DNA of 64,000 bases from Saprospiraceae bacterium (GTDB taxonomy: Bacteria > Bacteroidota > Bacteroidia > Chitinophagales > Saprospiraceae), in NCBI GenBank assembly GCA_029212405.1, contig JARGNR010000022.1, positions 1 to 64,000 on the forward strand. The letters are read 5' to 3'. The first letter of the stretch is position 1. Every line of letters starts with the position of its first letter. Shown here piece by piece: positions 10,777-20,367 of this stretch. Both the position numbers and the translations under genes were made by a program. Below the pieces are notes generated by a model that was not told the origin of the DNA, ran no database searches, and worked only from the letters and a program-made list of their open reading frames with translations.

Positions 10777-11680
10777 TTCTATCCTACAATTAAGAGATGT
10801 TAGTTTTGCCTATACATCAAATGAATTCATTTTAAATGGAATGAGTATGCATGTTCCTGAAGGGAGCATTTATGGCTTTCTAGGAGCGAATGGTGCAGGA
10901 AAAACCACCACATTCAAAGCAATACTAGGATTACTAAAGGGCTATTCTGGAAATATTGATTTTCAAGGAAGTAACATTCGCACAACCTATCCAAAATACT
11001 TAGCAAAAATAGGGACGCTCATCGAGGCTCCTTCCATATACGATCATTTGGATGCATTTAACAATTTGAAAATTTGGTCCAACTATTATGGCCAAACCAA
11101 AAATAGAATTTGTGAAATTCTAGAGTTGGTTAAATTAGAGAATTTAGGTTCTAAAAAAGCGGGTCGTTTTTCTACAGGAATGAGACAACGATTAGGAATC
11201 GCAATAGCATTGCTTCATGATCCCAATGTATTGATACTGGATGAACCTACAAACGGATTGGATCCTTTTGGTGTAGAGGCCTTAAGAGGAATCCTATTTG
11301 ATTTAAATAAACAAGGCAAAACCATTGTAGTTTCTAGTCATATATTGTCAGAAATTGAAAAAACTGCCAATCATTTAGGAATTTTGAAAGATGGTAAAAT
11401 GCTCTTTGAAGGGACAAAATCTGAACTTCATAACCTTAGAAATACTAATCTTGAAGTGAAATTTACGATTGACTCTTCTGCTAAATTGGAAACGTTAAAG
11501 GATATTCATTCCTATCGAATTATCTCGGATCAAGTAATAGAAATGCATGTTTCCAATAAAAACGAAATCCCGATGATAGTTAAATACTTGATCGAAAATG
11601 ACATTAATATTTATGCAGTAAATCAAAAAAACATTGCCTTACAGGATTTATTTCTTTCCATTAACAATACTCAAAACTGA
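10769..11680 (+). CDS. ABC transporter ATP-binding protein
   Basis: Walker A GANGAGKTT; STGMRQRLGIAIALLHDP; LILDEPTNGLD. Confidence 0.95.
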   Translation: MSNSILQLRDVSFAYTSNEFILNGMSMHVPEGSIYGFLGANGAGKTTTFKAILGLLKGYSGNIDFQGSNIRTTYPKYLAKIGTLIEAPSIYDHLDAFNNLKIWSNYYGQTKNRICEILELVKLENLGSKKAGRFSTGMRQRLGIAIALLHDPNVLILDEPTNGLDPFGVEALRGILFDLNKQGKTIVVSSHILSEIEKTANHLGILKDGKMLFEGTKSELHNLRNTNLEVKFTIDSSAKLETLKDIHSYRIISDQVIEMHVSNKNEIPMIVKYLIENDINIYAVNQKNIALQDLFLSINNTQN

Positions 11681-12465
11681 TGATACAATACATCAAATCT
11701 GAAATAATAAAATGCGTGTATGTCCCGATTATTGGCTTGATTGGATTTTCCGTGTTTTCTGTTATTTTCCTCGTGTTCCTGATTCATTATGTAGATGTCG
11801 AATCGATCATGTTTCTAGGCAAAAACCCATGGATCAAATTATGGAATTCAGGAGCAGGATTTATGTCGGTGTTTACTTTTGTTCCATTGCTTATTCTTTT
11901 GATTAGTGCCGTATTTCATATAGAAAATCAAAACAATACCTGGAAACAACTTTTTACTGTTCCTGTATCCAAGCGGAAAATTCTTCTTTCAAAGTTATCA
12001 GCCATTTTTATCCTGATTTTTACTTTTTGCTTTCTCATAATGATTTCAATTGTGGTGATAGGTTGGTATCTTAATCATTTGTACCCTGAATCAGAATTTA
12101 GTTACTATCCTTTACAACCATTTTACTTTATAAAACCAACGTGTATTACATTAATAAACGCTCTTGGAGTTATTGGTATACAATTTTTTCTTAGTCTACG
12201 ATTTAGAAATTTTTTAGCACCAATGACATTGGGTCTATTCATTTTTATTGTATCCTTTCTCATCGGTGTTAATAACACACCTCTATCGCATTATTTCCCA
12301 CATGCCTATACATTGATTGGTCAAGATTTACAAATGTTCACTATTGATAAGATTGGAATTGTGGACTATGGACTTTTTAATAGTATTCAAGTGTATAGTG
12401 TGTCCATGTTCCTATTTTTCATTTCTATGGCCATCTATTTAGAGGAGAAACGATCTAAGAATTAA
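11680..12465 (+). CDS. ABC transporter permease (ABC-2 / lantibiotic-immunity-like)
   Basis: 261 aa, about 6 hydrophobic segments; abuts the ATPase gene. Confidence 0.8.
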   Translation: MIQYIKSEIIKCVYVPIIGLIGFSVFSVIFLVFLIHYVDVESIMFLGKNPWIKLWNSGAGFMSVFTFVPLLILLISAVFHIENQNNTWKQLFTVPVSKRKILLSKLSAIFILIFTFCFLIMISIVVIGWYLNHLYPESEFSYYPLQPFYFIKPTCITLINALGVIGIQFFLSLRFRNFLAPMTLGLFIFIVSFLIGVNNTPLSHYFPHAYTLIGQDLQMFTIDKIGIVDYGLFNSIQVYSVSMFLFFISMAIYLEEKRSKN

Positions 12466-12487
12466 TACGGTTCATGATGCTTAGTAA

Positions 12488-13369
12488 CTAAGATTTAAAG
12501 GATTTAAAGTCGACAGAAGGATCATAATCATTATCTGTTTGGATCGAATGCAATTCACTTCTAGGATCTTTTGACTTTATAAAAGGGAAGAATAATTGCA
12601 CATACCAAGGTTCTTTGAATTGGTTCCAAGCTCCAAATTTAGTAGGATATTTTCTGGTAATTTTTGCGGTACCAAATAAGACATCCCATATAAACAGTAA
12701 GTTTCCAAAGTTTCCATTAGGATGTGAAATTTGATCTTCAGCGGTTAGACCATGATGAGCAAAATGAGTGCTAGGCGTGGAAATAGTCCGTTCGATAATC
12801 CAAGCAAAGGGATGGAGAATTTTATATTTGTATAAGAATCTATCCCACTTTGTTTCACTATGAGCCAGTAATATGACGACCAGTTTTATAGGTAAATAGA
12901 ACAAATAGACATAGCCCATGCCTAGAAATACGAGAATTGCTGAAAACCAAATACCAGGCATCAAAGCATAATACAAAGTAGCATTTCTGTACGTAACCAA
13001 AACACCCATTTCTTCCACAACATGATGAGGTCGATGCAATTTCCACATCACTCGATTGACATGTGACAACCGATGCCACCAATATTGCATCATATCATCA
13101 AGCACCAAAAAGGCTAAAATGTGCCACCATATAGAGGTGTGTATAAAAACATCTTCTAATCCGCTAAAGGATGTTGCCATTACCCAAAGAACCAATAAAA
13201 AAATACCAGGTTGAATTAATGTTGGTAAAATAACAAGGCTTAAAATTTCAATGGTAAAATCATTTCTTGTACGTCGATCCTCTAAATACAACCCTCCGAT
13301 TGCTTCAATTATTCCTAATACCAACAATACAACAGCGGGTATCAATTTACTGAATTGCTCCTCAGTCAT
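12488..13369 (-). CDS. Sterol desaturase / fatty acid hydroxylase family protein
   Basis: His-box motifs WWHRLSH, HRPHHVV, THFAHHG. Confidence 0.92.
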   Translation of the reverse strand: MTEEQFSKLIPAVVLLVLGIIEAIGGLYLEDRRTRNDFTIEILSLVILPTLIQPGIFLLVLWVMATSFSGLEDVFIHTSIWWHILAFLVLDDMMQYWWHRLSHVNRVMWKLHRPHHVVEEMGVLVTYRNATLYYALMPGIWFSAILVFLGMGYVYLFYLPIKLVVILLAHSETKWDRFLYKYKILHPFAWIIERTISTPSTHFAHHGLTAEDQISHPNGNFGNLLFIWDVLFGTAKITRKYPTKFGAWNQFKEPWYVQLFFPFIKSKDPRSELHSIQTDNDYDPSVDFKSFKS

Positions 13370-13567
13370 TTTAATCTATGGATTAGATAAAGAAAATCCA
13401 ATATACAAACTTATCCAACTATCTTTCTGTGTGAATAAAACAAATATTGATTTGTACATGCCTTAGAACAGATACAGATAATAATATGAACAAAGTTGAC
13501 TTTTAAAATGTCATTTCATTACACCAATTCATTGCTCACAATCATCTACTTCAAACAGAACAGTTTT

Positions 13568-13999
13568 ATGGCTAGATATATACTTGTAAGTTTATTTATG
13601 TTAAATCAATTGGGCATTAGTTATTCTCAAACCACAGAACTTAATGATGCCTATGAAGTCATTTGTGATACTATATACGAGGAAGTAGACGCTTTGCCAG
13701 TTTTTGAACAATCAGAAGCCGGTTTATCTCAATTTCATTCAACGCATTTATTTCCAATACTATCTGATTACTGTACAGAAAATGACACAATCATCACAAC
13801 TTTAACATATAAGCTTTATCTATCATCCCTCGGTCAAGCTCTACATGTAGAATTTCAATCAGATATAAAAAATAGACTCCAAAGAAGATTGCGTAGCAAA
13901 ATCTTGAACTTTATGCCTTTTTGGAAACCAGCAATTAAGCGGGATGAAAATGTATGTTGTGTTTTTACAATTCCTATTCGATGTTTGAAATTAGAGTAA
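13568..13999 (+). CDS. Secreted TonB C-terminal-domain-like small protein
   Basis: Signal peptide MARYILVSLFMLNQLGISYSQ; C-terminus MPFWKPAIKRDENVCCVFTIPIRCLKLE resembles the TonB CTD. Confidence 0.55.
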   Translation: MARYILVSLFMLNQLGISYSQTTELNDAYEVICDTIYEEVDALPVFEQSEAGLSQFHSTHLFPILSDYCTENDTIITTLTYKLYLSSLGQALHVEFQSDIKNRLQRRLRSKILNFMPFWKPAIKRDENVCCVFTIPIRCLKLE

Positions 14000-14023
14000 G
14001 TATTCAATAAAATAACCTTGCCT

Positions 14024-15595
14024 TTAATTGACCAATTCCAATTCTTTTTTCTCGAGATTGGCCTTCAGGATAAATACCTTTTCAGACCCTATCCTTTTAT
14101 TAGGTCCAAAAGAAAGTGGAGGGATGAATCCCGATTGAAAGGAGTTCAAATCTTGAAGTTGAGTGATCAATGAGGTTCTATCCACATCATTTCCTACCAA
14201 TTTGAGGACTTCTGTAAATAAAATAATGGATGACAAACTTTGGATTTGAGCACTTTTGTAGTCCTTGTCCAGATTATAGGCTTTTGCCATACTATAATAT
14301 TTGACCATTGCTTTTTCATTCCGTTCAGATAACCACGTAGGGTATGAAAAGTAAATTTTTTGATTCATCTCCATAGGAGCGTCCAACCACTTACTCGATG
14401 CAAATTTACCTGGAATGAGAATCGTCGGAAACCACTCCAATTGTTGCATAGTATTAAGCATAGATAAATTTGAATTAATGCTACTTAAAAGAAGACAATG
14501 TTTAATTCCTTCAGACTTTAAGTCTATCATTTGATTATAAAAATCGTTGTTGTCTGTTTTGATTTTTTCATAACGAAATTGTTGGTCTACAACTACTTCT
14601 TTTAATTCAATTCCAAGATCAGCCAAAGAATTATCATAAAGGATGATAAAATTCTCTTTACTTACATTAAGATTTTCAATTGAAAAATTTTGTAGCACCT
14701 GAATTTGTTGAATAATTCCTGGAAGTAAGTAATAAAATTCATTTTTCAGATAATCCGTATTTTTAGGATTACCTGATACTGCACCAATAATTGGGATTTT
14801 ACTTTTTTCAATATATTCTACTGAGGATTGAGACAAAGATTCGATATCTGAAGATACAAACGCAAGAGTATTTTCATCAGATAAAAACTTGCTTACCAAA
14901 GAATCTGACTTTTGGGCATTGTTATCCAAAACCAACTCTTTCACTTGAATCTTTCGATTATAAATTCCACCTCCCATATTCACTAAATCTACATATGCTC
15001 TTACAGTATTTATCATGGTTTGAGATCTTCCAGGTGGATGATTATTGGGAGGAACGATCATACCTACCACAATAGATGTATCAGATACTCCTGTAATCGA
15101 TTCGTTGCCAAGGACTTTAAAGTAAGCAATTAAATCCTCGACATCTGAATCACTTAACTCATATCTTGGCATTACTTTATCAATTTCATTTCCACTTGGA
15201 TCTATCCCTTCTTTTATGACTTTACCAATTGTATTCTCAGTGTATGCAATCCGTTTTCTCCCATTTTTAAATTCTATGGTGTAAGATTGCGTTAATGTTG
15301 ACCATCTTACGGGCGTAGGAATTATTCCTCCTTCCGCATTTCCAATTCCTTTTTCACCGTGACAATTTACGCAAGGTAGAATCATGGCATCAAAGTTTGC
15401 TCCAGACATAGATGCTTTAATAGGCGTACCTGATACTCTCTTCCCTTGGGTGTAAATTAATTTACCCCGCTCTTGAGAAGGTGTTAACCCTGCAAAATTT
15501 TGGAAAGCAAAAAATGTACTTGATAGGAAAACTAATGTACAAATACACACAGTAGATCTGATACTCATATTTTTGGGGTTATCATTTGAATACAT
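14024..15595 (-). CDS. Cytochrome c domain fused to periplasmic ligand-binding (type 1 ABC substrate-binding) protein
   Basis: CVNCHG heme motif near N-term, then VGMIVPPNNHPPGRSQTMINTVRAYVDLVNMGGGIYNRKIQV periplasmic binding fold. Confidence 0.85.
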   Translation of the reverse strand: MYSNDNPKNMSIRSTVCICTLVFLSSTFFAFQNFAGLTPSQERGKLIYTQGKRVSGTPIKASMSGANFDAMILPCVNCHGEKGIGNAEGGIIPTPVRWSTLTQSYTIEFKNGRKRIAYTENTIGKVIKEGIDPSGNEIDKVMPRYELSDSDVEDLIAYFKVLGNESITGVSDTSIVVGMIVPPNNHPPGRSQTMINTVRAYVDLVNMGGGIYNRKIQVKELVLDNNAQKSDSLVSKFLSDENTLAFVSSDIESLSQSSVEYIEKSKIPIIGAVSGNPKNTDYLKNEFYYLLPGIIQQIQVLQNFSIENLNVSKENFIILYDNSLADLGIELKEVVVDQQFRYEKIKTDNNDFYNQMIDLKSEGIKHCLLLSSINSNLSMLNTMQQLEWFPTILIPGKFASSKWLDAPMEMNQKIYFSYPTWLSERNEKAMVKYYSMAKAYNLDKDYKSAQIQSLSSIILFTEVLKLVGNDVDRTSLITQLQDLNSFQSGFIPPLSFGPNKRIGSEKVFILKANLEKKELELVN

Positions 15596-15745
15596 TCAAA
15601 ATTAAACAAAAGATTTACATTTACATTGACAGGCTGCTTGATCCATTGAAAAAGATTAGGTGAAATCTCTTTTAATTCATAGAATAAAAAGAAAGGTTAT
15701 TTATTATTCTTATTAATATTGATTCTTAGACATAAAATATACTCA

Positions 15746-16315
15746 ATGCCCAAATATACCATACCTATTCTTCTGGGGACCACTCGGGATAACAATCAAA
15801 GTCAAAAAGTTGTAATTCATCTACAGCAGAAAATTTCGGAATATCAAGAAATCAATTGTCTTATCTTAGACTTGGGGAAAGCAAATTTTCCAATGCTAAC
15901 AGAAAGAGTTACGCCAGAGAATTCTATTTCAGAAATTCTTTCAGATTGGACAGATATTTTGACAAAAGCGCATGGTCTGATTATAGTATCCCCAGAATAT
16001 AAATCTGGCTACCCTGGTTCATTAAAAAACTTTCTAGACTATTTGCCCCCAGGAGTATTTAGGTACAAACCAATTGGAATTAGTACAGTAAGTGCTGGTA
16101 TTTATGCAGGAACTAGTTGTTTGCAACAATTGCGACAAGTAATTATTTCTATGGCAGGACTTGTAATACCAGATCGATTTCAAGTAGGCGATGTTGTCAA
16201 TGAGGTCTCTGTAGATGGAAAAATACGATCACCCCAATTACAAAAGACATCTGATAAATTTGTTTCAGAAATGATAAAATATACGGTTCACATGAGCAAA
16301 ATGCAACATAAATAA
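15746..16315 (+). CDS. NADPH-dependent FMN reductase family protein
   Basis: PILLGTTRDNNQSQKV, SPEYKSGYPGSLKNFLDYLP flavodoxin-like motif; likely start MPKYTIPILL within the ORF. Confidence 0.88.
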   Translation: MPKYTIPILLGTTRDNNQSQKVVIHLQQKISEYQEINCLILDLGKANFPMLTERVTPENSISEILSDWTDILTKAHGLIIVSPEYKSGYPGSLKNFLDYLPPGVFRYKPIGISTVSAGIYAGTSCLQQLRQVIISMAGLVIPDRFQVGDVVNEVSVDGKIRSPQLQKTSDKFVSEMIKYTVHMSKMQHK

Positions 16316-16553
16316 CCAATTAATTCATATACATTATCAATAAAAATATATGTCGTTCACAGGTTATTAATGCAATATAGCCAAAATCAACTCAATTTAA
16401 AGGGAAAATTAGTGGTCTCATTACTAGGATTATTCCATTTTTTTTAGAACTTTACAAGGATAGCTGTTTTGTGCTAAGTTTATTTGGCTCAAAATAGTTA
16501 GATAACTAATATAAAACCCTGATTTTGTTTTCATACTCCAAAAAAATCAAACC

Positions 16554-18095
16554 ATGAAAAGACGACTTTTCTTAAAAAACAGTAGTGTAGGACTAGGTGG
16601 AATTTTAGCCATGCCAACTGTGCTGTATGGCTGTTCCACAATAAAGCCCATATTACTTGACAGTCCATCCAAATCAATAGGACTCTTTCAAGAAGGTTCC
16701 AGAATGTTTGATTCTTCCATTGTAGAGTTAAGACTTGCTGGAAGTGGAGAATTGGCTGCAGCTGAAGCAGAAGATGCGGATTTGTCAGGAATAGCAGAAC
16801 AAGTAGCAAATAAAACTGCTGCGATACCTGCGGAAGTTGCAGAGGATTTTGCAGAATCTTCTATTCAATTACTTGATGCAGCAAAACAATTAAATGATAA
16901 TTCCTCAGAACTCTTTCCATTAAATGCTGGAACTCAGGCTGAATTGGCAGACGACTTTATTTTATTAAAAGTGGTCAAAGCATCTACTTTATTAGCTAGT
17001 GCTGCAATGGCAACACCTGATCCATTTCAGAAGGTAACTGCAGCTGAAAACATGATTCGCAGCAGTAAATTGGCCTATAAAGGAATGGCTGAGGGTTCTC
17101 AAGCTGAATTAATGCGTGGAACTTCAAATCTACTGGCTCACTCTGAAGAGTATGTTGGTTCAGCAGAGAAATATTCAGCGGAATTAGGATTTATTGACGG
17201 AGTTGAAACTTTTGAGGGCGCTATTGATGTATTTAAATCGGCAGAAGCAGAAACTGCTGAGAATCCAGCTGAAGCTACGGCGGAGTTGACAAACGGAGTA
17301 TCTGAATTATTAACATCGACAGACAATTTAGCTTTAAGTTCTGAATACTATGTCAACGGTGTAAATAATTTAAATGCAGAAAGATATCACTTTAGACATA
17401 AAGGAGCTGAACCTATTATGAACGCTGAAGAGTTATTTCCATATGCTGAAATATTAGTAGAGACAACTCCTCAGTTTTACAATGCCGCACAAGGAGAAGC
17501 TGCTAAAGCAGGTGCTGCTGAAATGATGGATGGAGCTGAATCAATTGAATTTTTTGCAGAAACCAATGGACAAGTAATTAATTTAGGGCTAGGTGGAGAA
17601 ACATTGGATATAGGAGCAGATCGATTTATAAGCGGGTCAATTACTGATTTCGCTGCTGGGGATTATGATGCTAATTCAATGCTCTATTTATTAGCAGCTG
17701 AAGATTTTCAAGACACCAATAATCCTCAAGGAGAAGCAGAATATGTAGAGCAATTGTCTGAAACGCTATATCCAGAATCTGAAAATTTCTATTACGGAGC
17801 TTTATCTCTTCAATCCATTGGATTCCCTGAAGGGGTACAAAGTGTAAAAAATGCAACAGATTATCTTCTTGCAGGTGCACAAATGCTACTAAGTGAAGCG
17901 GATAATCCATTGTCCGCAGAAGGAGCAGAAGAAATGGTAAAAGGAGCTGCTGAAGCATTGAAAGGAGCAGAAGAGGCAGATGACAATCCGACTACGGAGA
18001 ACTTCCACTTAGAGTTGGGTGCTGAGACCATCGAATTTGGAACAAATATGATACAAGAAGGAGCAGCTAAATTTGTAGATGGCTACTTTAAATAA
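16554..18095 (+). CDS. Putative Tat-exported lipoprotein, Ala/Glu-rich, unknown function
   Basis: N-term MKRRLFLKNSSVGLGGILAMPTVLYGC (RRxFLK plus lipobox-like LYGC); about 480 aa of low-complexity helical sequence. Confidence 0.75.
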   Translation: MKRRLFLKNSSVGLGGILAMPTVLYGCSTIKPILLDSPSKSIGLFQEGSRMFDSSIVELRLAGSGELAAAEAEDADLSGIAEQVANKTAAIPAEVAEDFAESSIQLLDAAKQLNDNSSELFPLNAGTQAELADDFILLKVVKASTLLASAAMATPDPFQKVTAAENMIRSSKLAYKGMAEGSQAELMRGTSNLLAHSEEYVGSAEKYSAELGFIDGVETFEGAIDVFKSAEAETAENPAEATAELTNGVSELLTSTDNLALSSEYYVNGVNNLNAERYHFRHKGAEPIMNAEELFPYAEILVETTPQFYNAAQGEAAKAGAAEMMDGAESIEFFAETNGQVINLGLGGETLDIGADRFISGSITDFAAGDYDANSMLYLLAAEDFQDTNNPQGEAEYVEQLSETLYPESENFYYGALSLQSIGFPEGVQSVKNATDYLLAGAQMLLSEADNPLSAEGAEEMVKGAAEALKGAEEADDNPTTENFHLELGAETIEFGTNMIQEGAAKFVDGYFK

Positions 18096-18105
18096 TAAAA
18101 TTTCG

Positions 18106-18136
18106 TGTCAAGCTATTTATTTTATCTAGCTTGACA
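18106..18136. terminator. Bidirectional hairpin between convergent genes
   Basis: TGTCAAGCTA (18106-18115) / TAGCTTGACA (18127-18136), 11-nt AT-rich loop. Confidence 0.75.
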
Positions 18137-18141
18137 TGAAT

Positions 18142-19515
18142 TTACTTTTTCTCCCACCTAGATGTAGCGGTATGTAAAAATGCATGTATTATATTGACTG
18201 CATCTTCTCTCATTAGTCTACCCTCTCGTAGATAAGAAGCGACCCCGTCACACACTATGCTTAGCTTACTGTTATATAAATTGGCTTTAAATCCCCAAAA
18301 CTCAGTTTCATTTCCCCATAATTCATAAGGCACGGCTAATTCAGGAATAGGTTGTGTGTAGCTCTCAAAATCTGGCCAAATAGATCCACCCCAGCGCATC
18401 AATTTATCTGTTACCAAACTAAGAATTGGATTTTTGAACTTTTCTTTTACACAAAAAGATCCAAAATCAATAACCACTGCACGCCAAGGATCTCTGCCAA
18501 ACTCTCTGGTATGTTGAATATTTACCCCTTCGAAAATAAGTCGATCCTCTTTAATTCTGCTTACTTCCTCAATGTTTTTCAATTGCTCTTCATTCAAACT
18601 ATTGACATGTTTGCCTCCATAAGTCAATTTTAATTTGCCCTTATCTTTCCAAAGTCGAACTTCTGTTACATAATTACAAGATGTGATCCCATATCTTCTC
18701 AAGAGCAATTCTACCTCAATGTGTAGCAGTTGCATATCCGTTTTGAAAGCTGGTAATCCACCAGGATTCTCCGGTCTACGTTGCGCTCTTCTTACCAACA
18801 ATCCAGCCGGTCCAGCAATCCCTCCCGTATTTTTCACATCAAAGTCTAATTTTATAATTGCATATGTGGGTAATGTTTCAAAATTGGAACCACTATGTCG
18901 AAAAGCTGCTTCCACCAATTGTTGATATATATACTCTCTAAATGCCTCTGCCAATGTAAGAAGTCCATTTCCGTGATCATAAAAATGATGTTCTTTCCCC
19001 TCTTCCAGTCCAGTGCCTTTTACATCTATCAACCCATCTTCGTAGCCCATTTCTTCTGCATCAATATTAAGGCCTTTATAATTATTCAATAAAGAAAAGA
19101 CTAGAGCTCTACCATAAAGTACTGGGCGAAAAGCTTCCACTTTTTCTCCAGTAGTTGGAATTTTTGTATTGACGTATTCCTGTTTTGTTTGATTTTCCGA
19201 TACATAACACGTATGTCTGATCAACCACTCATCAATGAGATCTCTAATTATCAATTTTTTTGCCTTACCCTTGACTACTTTTAACTCTGGGTGTAGCTTT
19301 TCAAGATTCTCCAACTTCAAACAAGGAAAATCATGTTGAAGAAGCTCGTAATTTGCCATAATCACTTCTGCACCAGAAGTAGCTATTACCGTCTCTTTTT
19401 TTACCTCTCCTTGTTCCAAATCCTTTATAGACTTTAATATCGGCCCTTTCGAAAATTTTGGGTCGGGTGTAAAATCCACCAATTGAGGAGGTAATTTTAA
19501 ATCAAGTGTAGACAT
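18142..19515 (-). CDS. Divergent SelO/YdiU-like pseudokinase-fold protein (tentative)
   Basis: LIDVKGTGL..HGNGLLTLAEAFREYI..LPTYAIIKL..GPAGLLVRRAQRRP and VVIDFGSF resemble SelO [50 protein letters not shown] and DYGPFGF. Confidence 0.5.
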   Translation of the reverse strand: MSTLDLKLPPQLVDFTPDPKFSKGPILKSIKDLEQGEVKKETVIATSGAEVIMANYELLQHDFPCLKLENLEKLHPELKVVKGKAKKLIIRDLIDEWLIRHTCYVSENQTKQEYVNTKIPTTGEKVEAFRPVLYGRALVFSLLNNYKGLNIDAEEMGYEDGLIDVKGTGLEEGKEHHFYDHGNGLLTLAEAFREYIYQQLVEAAFRHSGSNFETLPTYAIIKLDFDVKNTGGIAGPAGLLVRRAQRRPENPGGLPAFKTDMQLLHIEVELLLRRYGITSCNYVTEVRLWKDKGKLKLTYGGKHVNSLNEEQLKNIEEVSRIKEDRLIFEGVNIQHTREFGRDPWRAVVIDFGSFCVKEKFKNPILSLVTDKLMRWGGSIWPDFESYTQPIPELAVPYELWGNETEFWGFKANLYNSKLSIVCDGVASYLREGRLMREDAVNIIHAFLHTATSRWEKK

Positions 19516-19563
19516 ATGTATGGGGTTTCATTATACTTTACTTGTACTAATTTAGTACTCATT

Positions 19564-20358
19564 TTAAACTCTTCCAAGAATTTCATTCTCCGAAAAGTGT
19601 TGTTTGACAAGTTTATAAAAATATCCTTTTTTTTCAATAACATCAGCAGGTTGCATATCTTTCAGATACCAATCCCAAGATTGTGATTCCCAAAGATGAT
19701 TTCCATAGCTTTCATCGCACCAATATACTTCACTATCAAATAGAATCTTCATACCCTTGGGACTACCAGACGGTTGGAAGAAAGCAGTTACGGGTAGTAT
19801 AGTCGTATACTCTTTGAAATTTTTGGCAAGTAATTCAGGAAAACGAACCGACATTTCTCCCCATCCATCAGGCTTAAATCCAGCTCCTTCTTTTGTGCAA
19901 TCCGGATGGTAAGAATCATACCATGTTTGTACAAAAACAGATTCTTTCTCACTTAAGATTACGCCATTGCAAAGTCCCATTCCATTTTCAATACCCATCA
20001 CAAAATTATGCCCCAATAAATCATCTAGTTTCTTGATTAGGAATACATCGGTATCTAGATAAATACCACCTTCCTTCAGCAATATTCTCAATCGGAAAAT
20101 ATCAGCTTGATGCTCCACTCTCTTGATCGTTATTCCGAATATCTCAGTAGGAGCTGTCACCTTTATAAGATTTAAATACGGTTTCAATAGATCGAACCAT
20201 GGACTTTGGATCTCTTCGTTGTAATAAAAGTTAAATTCAGCTCCTGGATGTAACTTAATAACGGAATATAGACACAAATAATTAGCATACACAAACGGTT
20301 TTCCGCCTCTGCTTGCTGGAGCTTTAAATCTACAAAAATGGAACTTCCGAGGTATCAT
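19564..20358 (-). CDS. DXD-motif glycosyltransferase (Gly_transf_sug-like)
   Basis: RIPRKFHFCRF-like start (MIPRKFHFCRF), KEGGIYLDTDVFLIK. Confidence 0.85.
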   Translation of the reverse strand: MIPRKFHFCRFKAPASRGGKPFVYANYLCLYSVIKLHPGAEFNFYYNEEIQSPWFDLLKPYLNLIKVTAPTEIFGITIKRVEHQADIFRLRILLKEGGIYLDTDVFLIKKLDDLLGHNFVMGIENGMGLCNGVILSEKESVFVQTWYDSYHPDCTKEGAGFKPDGWGEMSVRFPELLAKNFKEYTTILPVTAFFQPSGSPKGMKILFDSEVYWCDESYGNHLWESQSWDWYLKDMQPADVIEKKGYFYKLVKQHFSENEILGRV

Positions 20359-20367
20359 TTGATTATT

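Noticed and set aside
16531-16809. Minus-strand Leu-rich ORF (and those at 17138, 17671)
   Set aside because: Antisense of Ala/Glu-rich coding sequence; composition artefact
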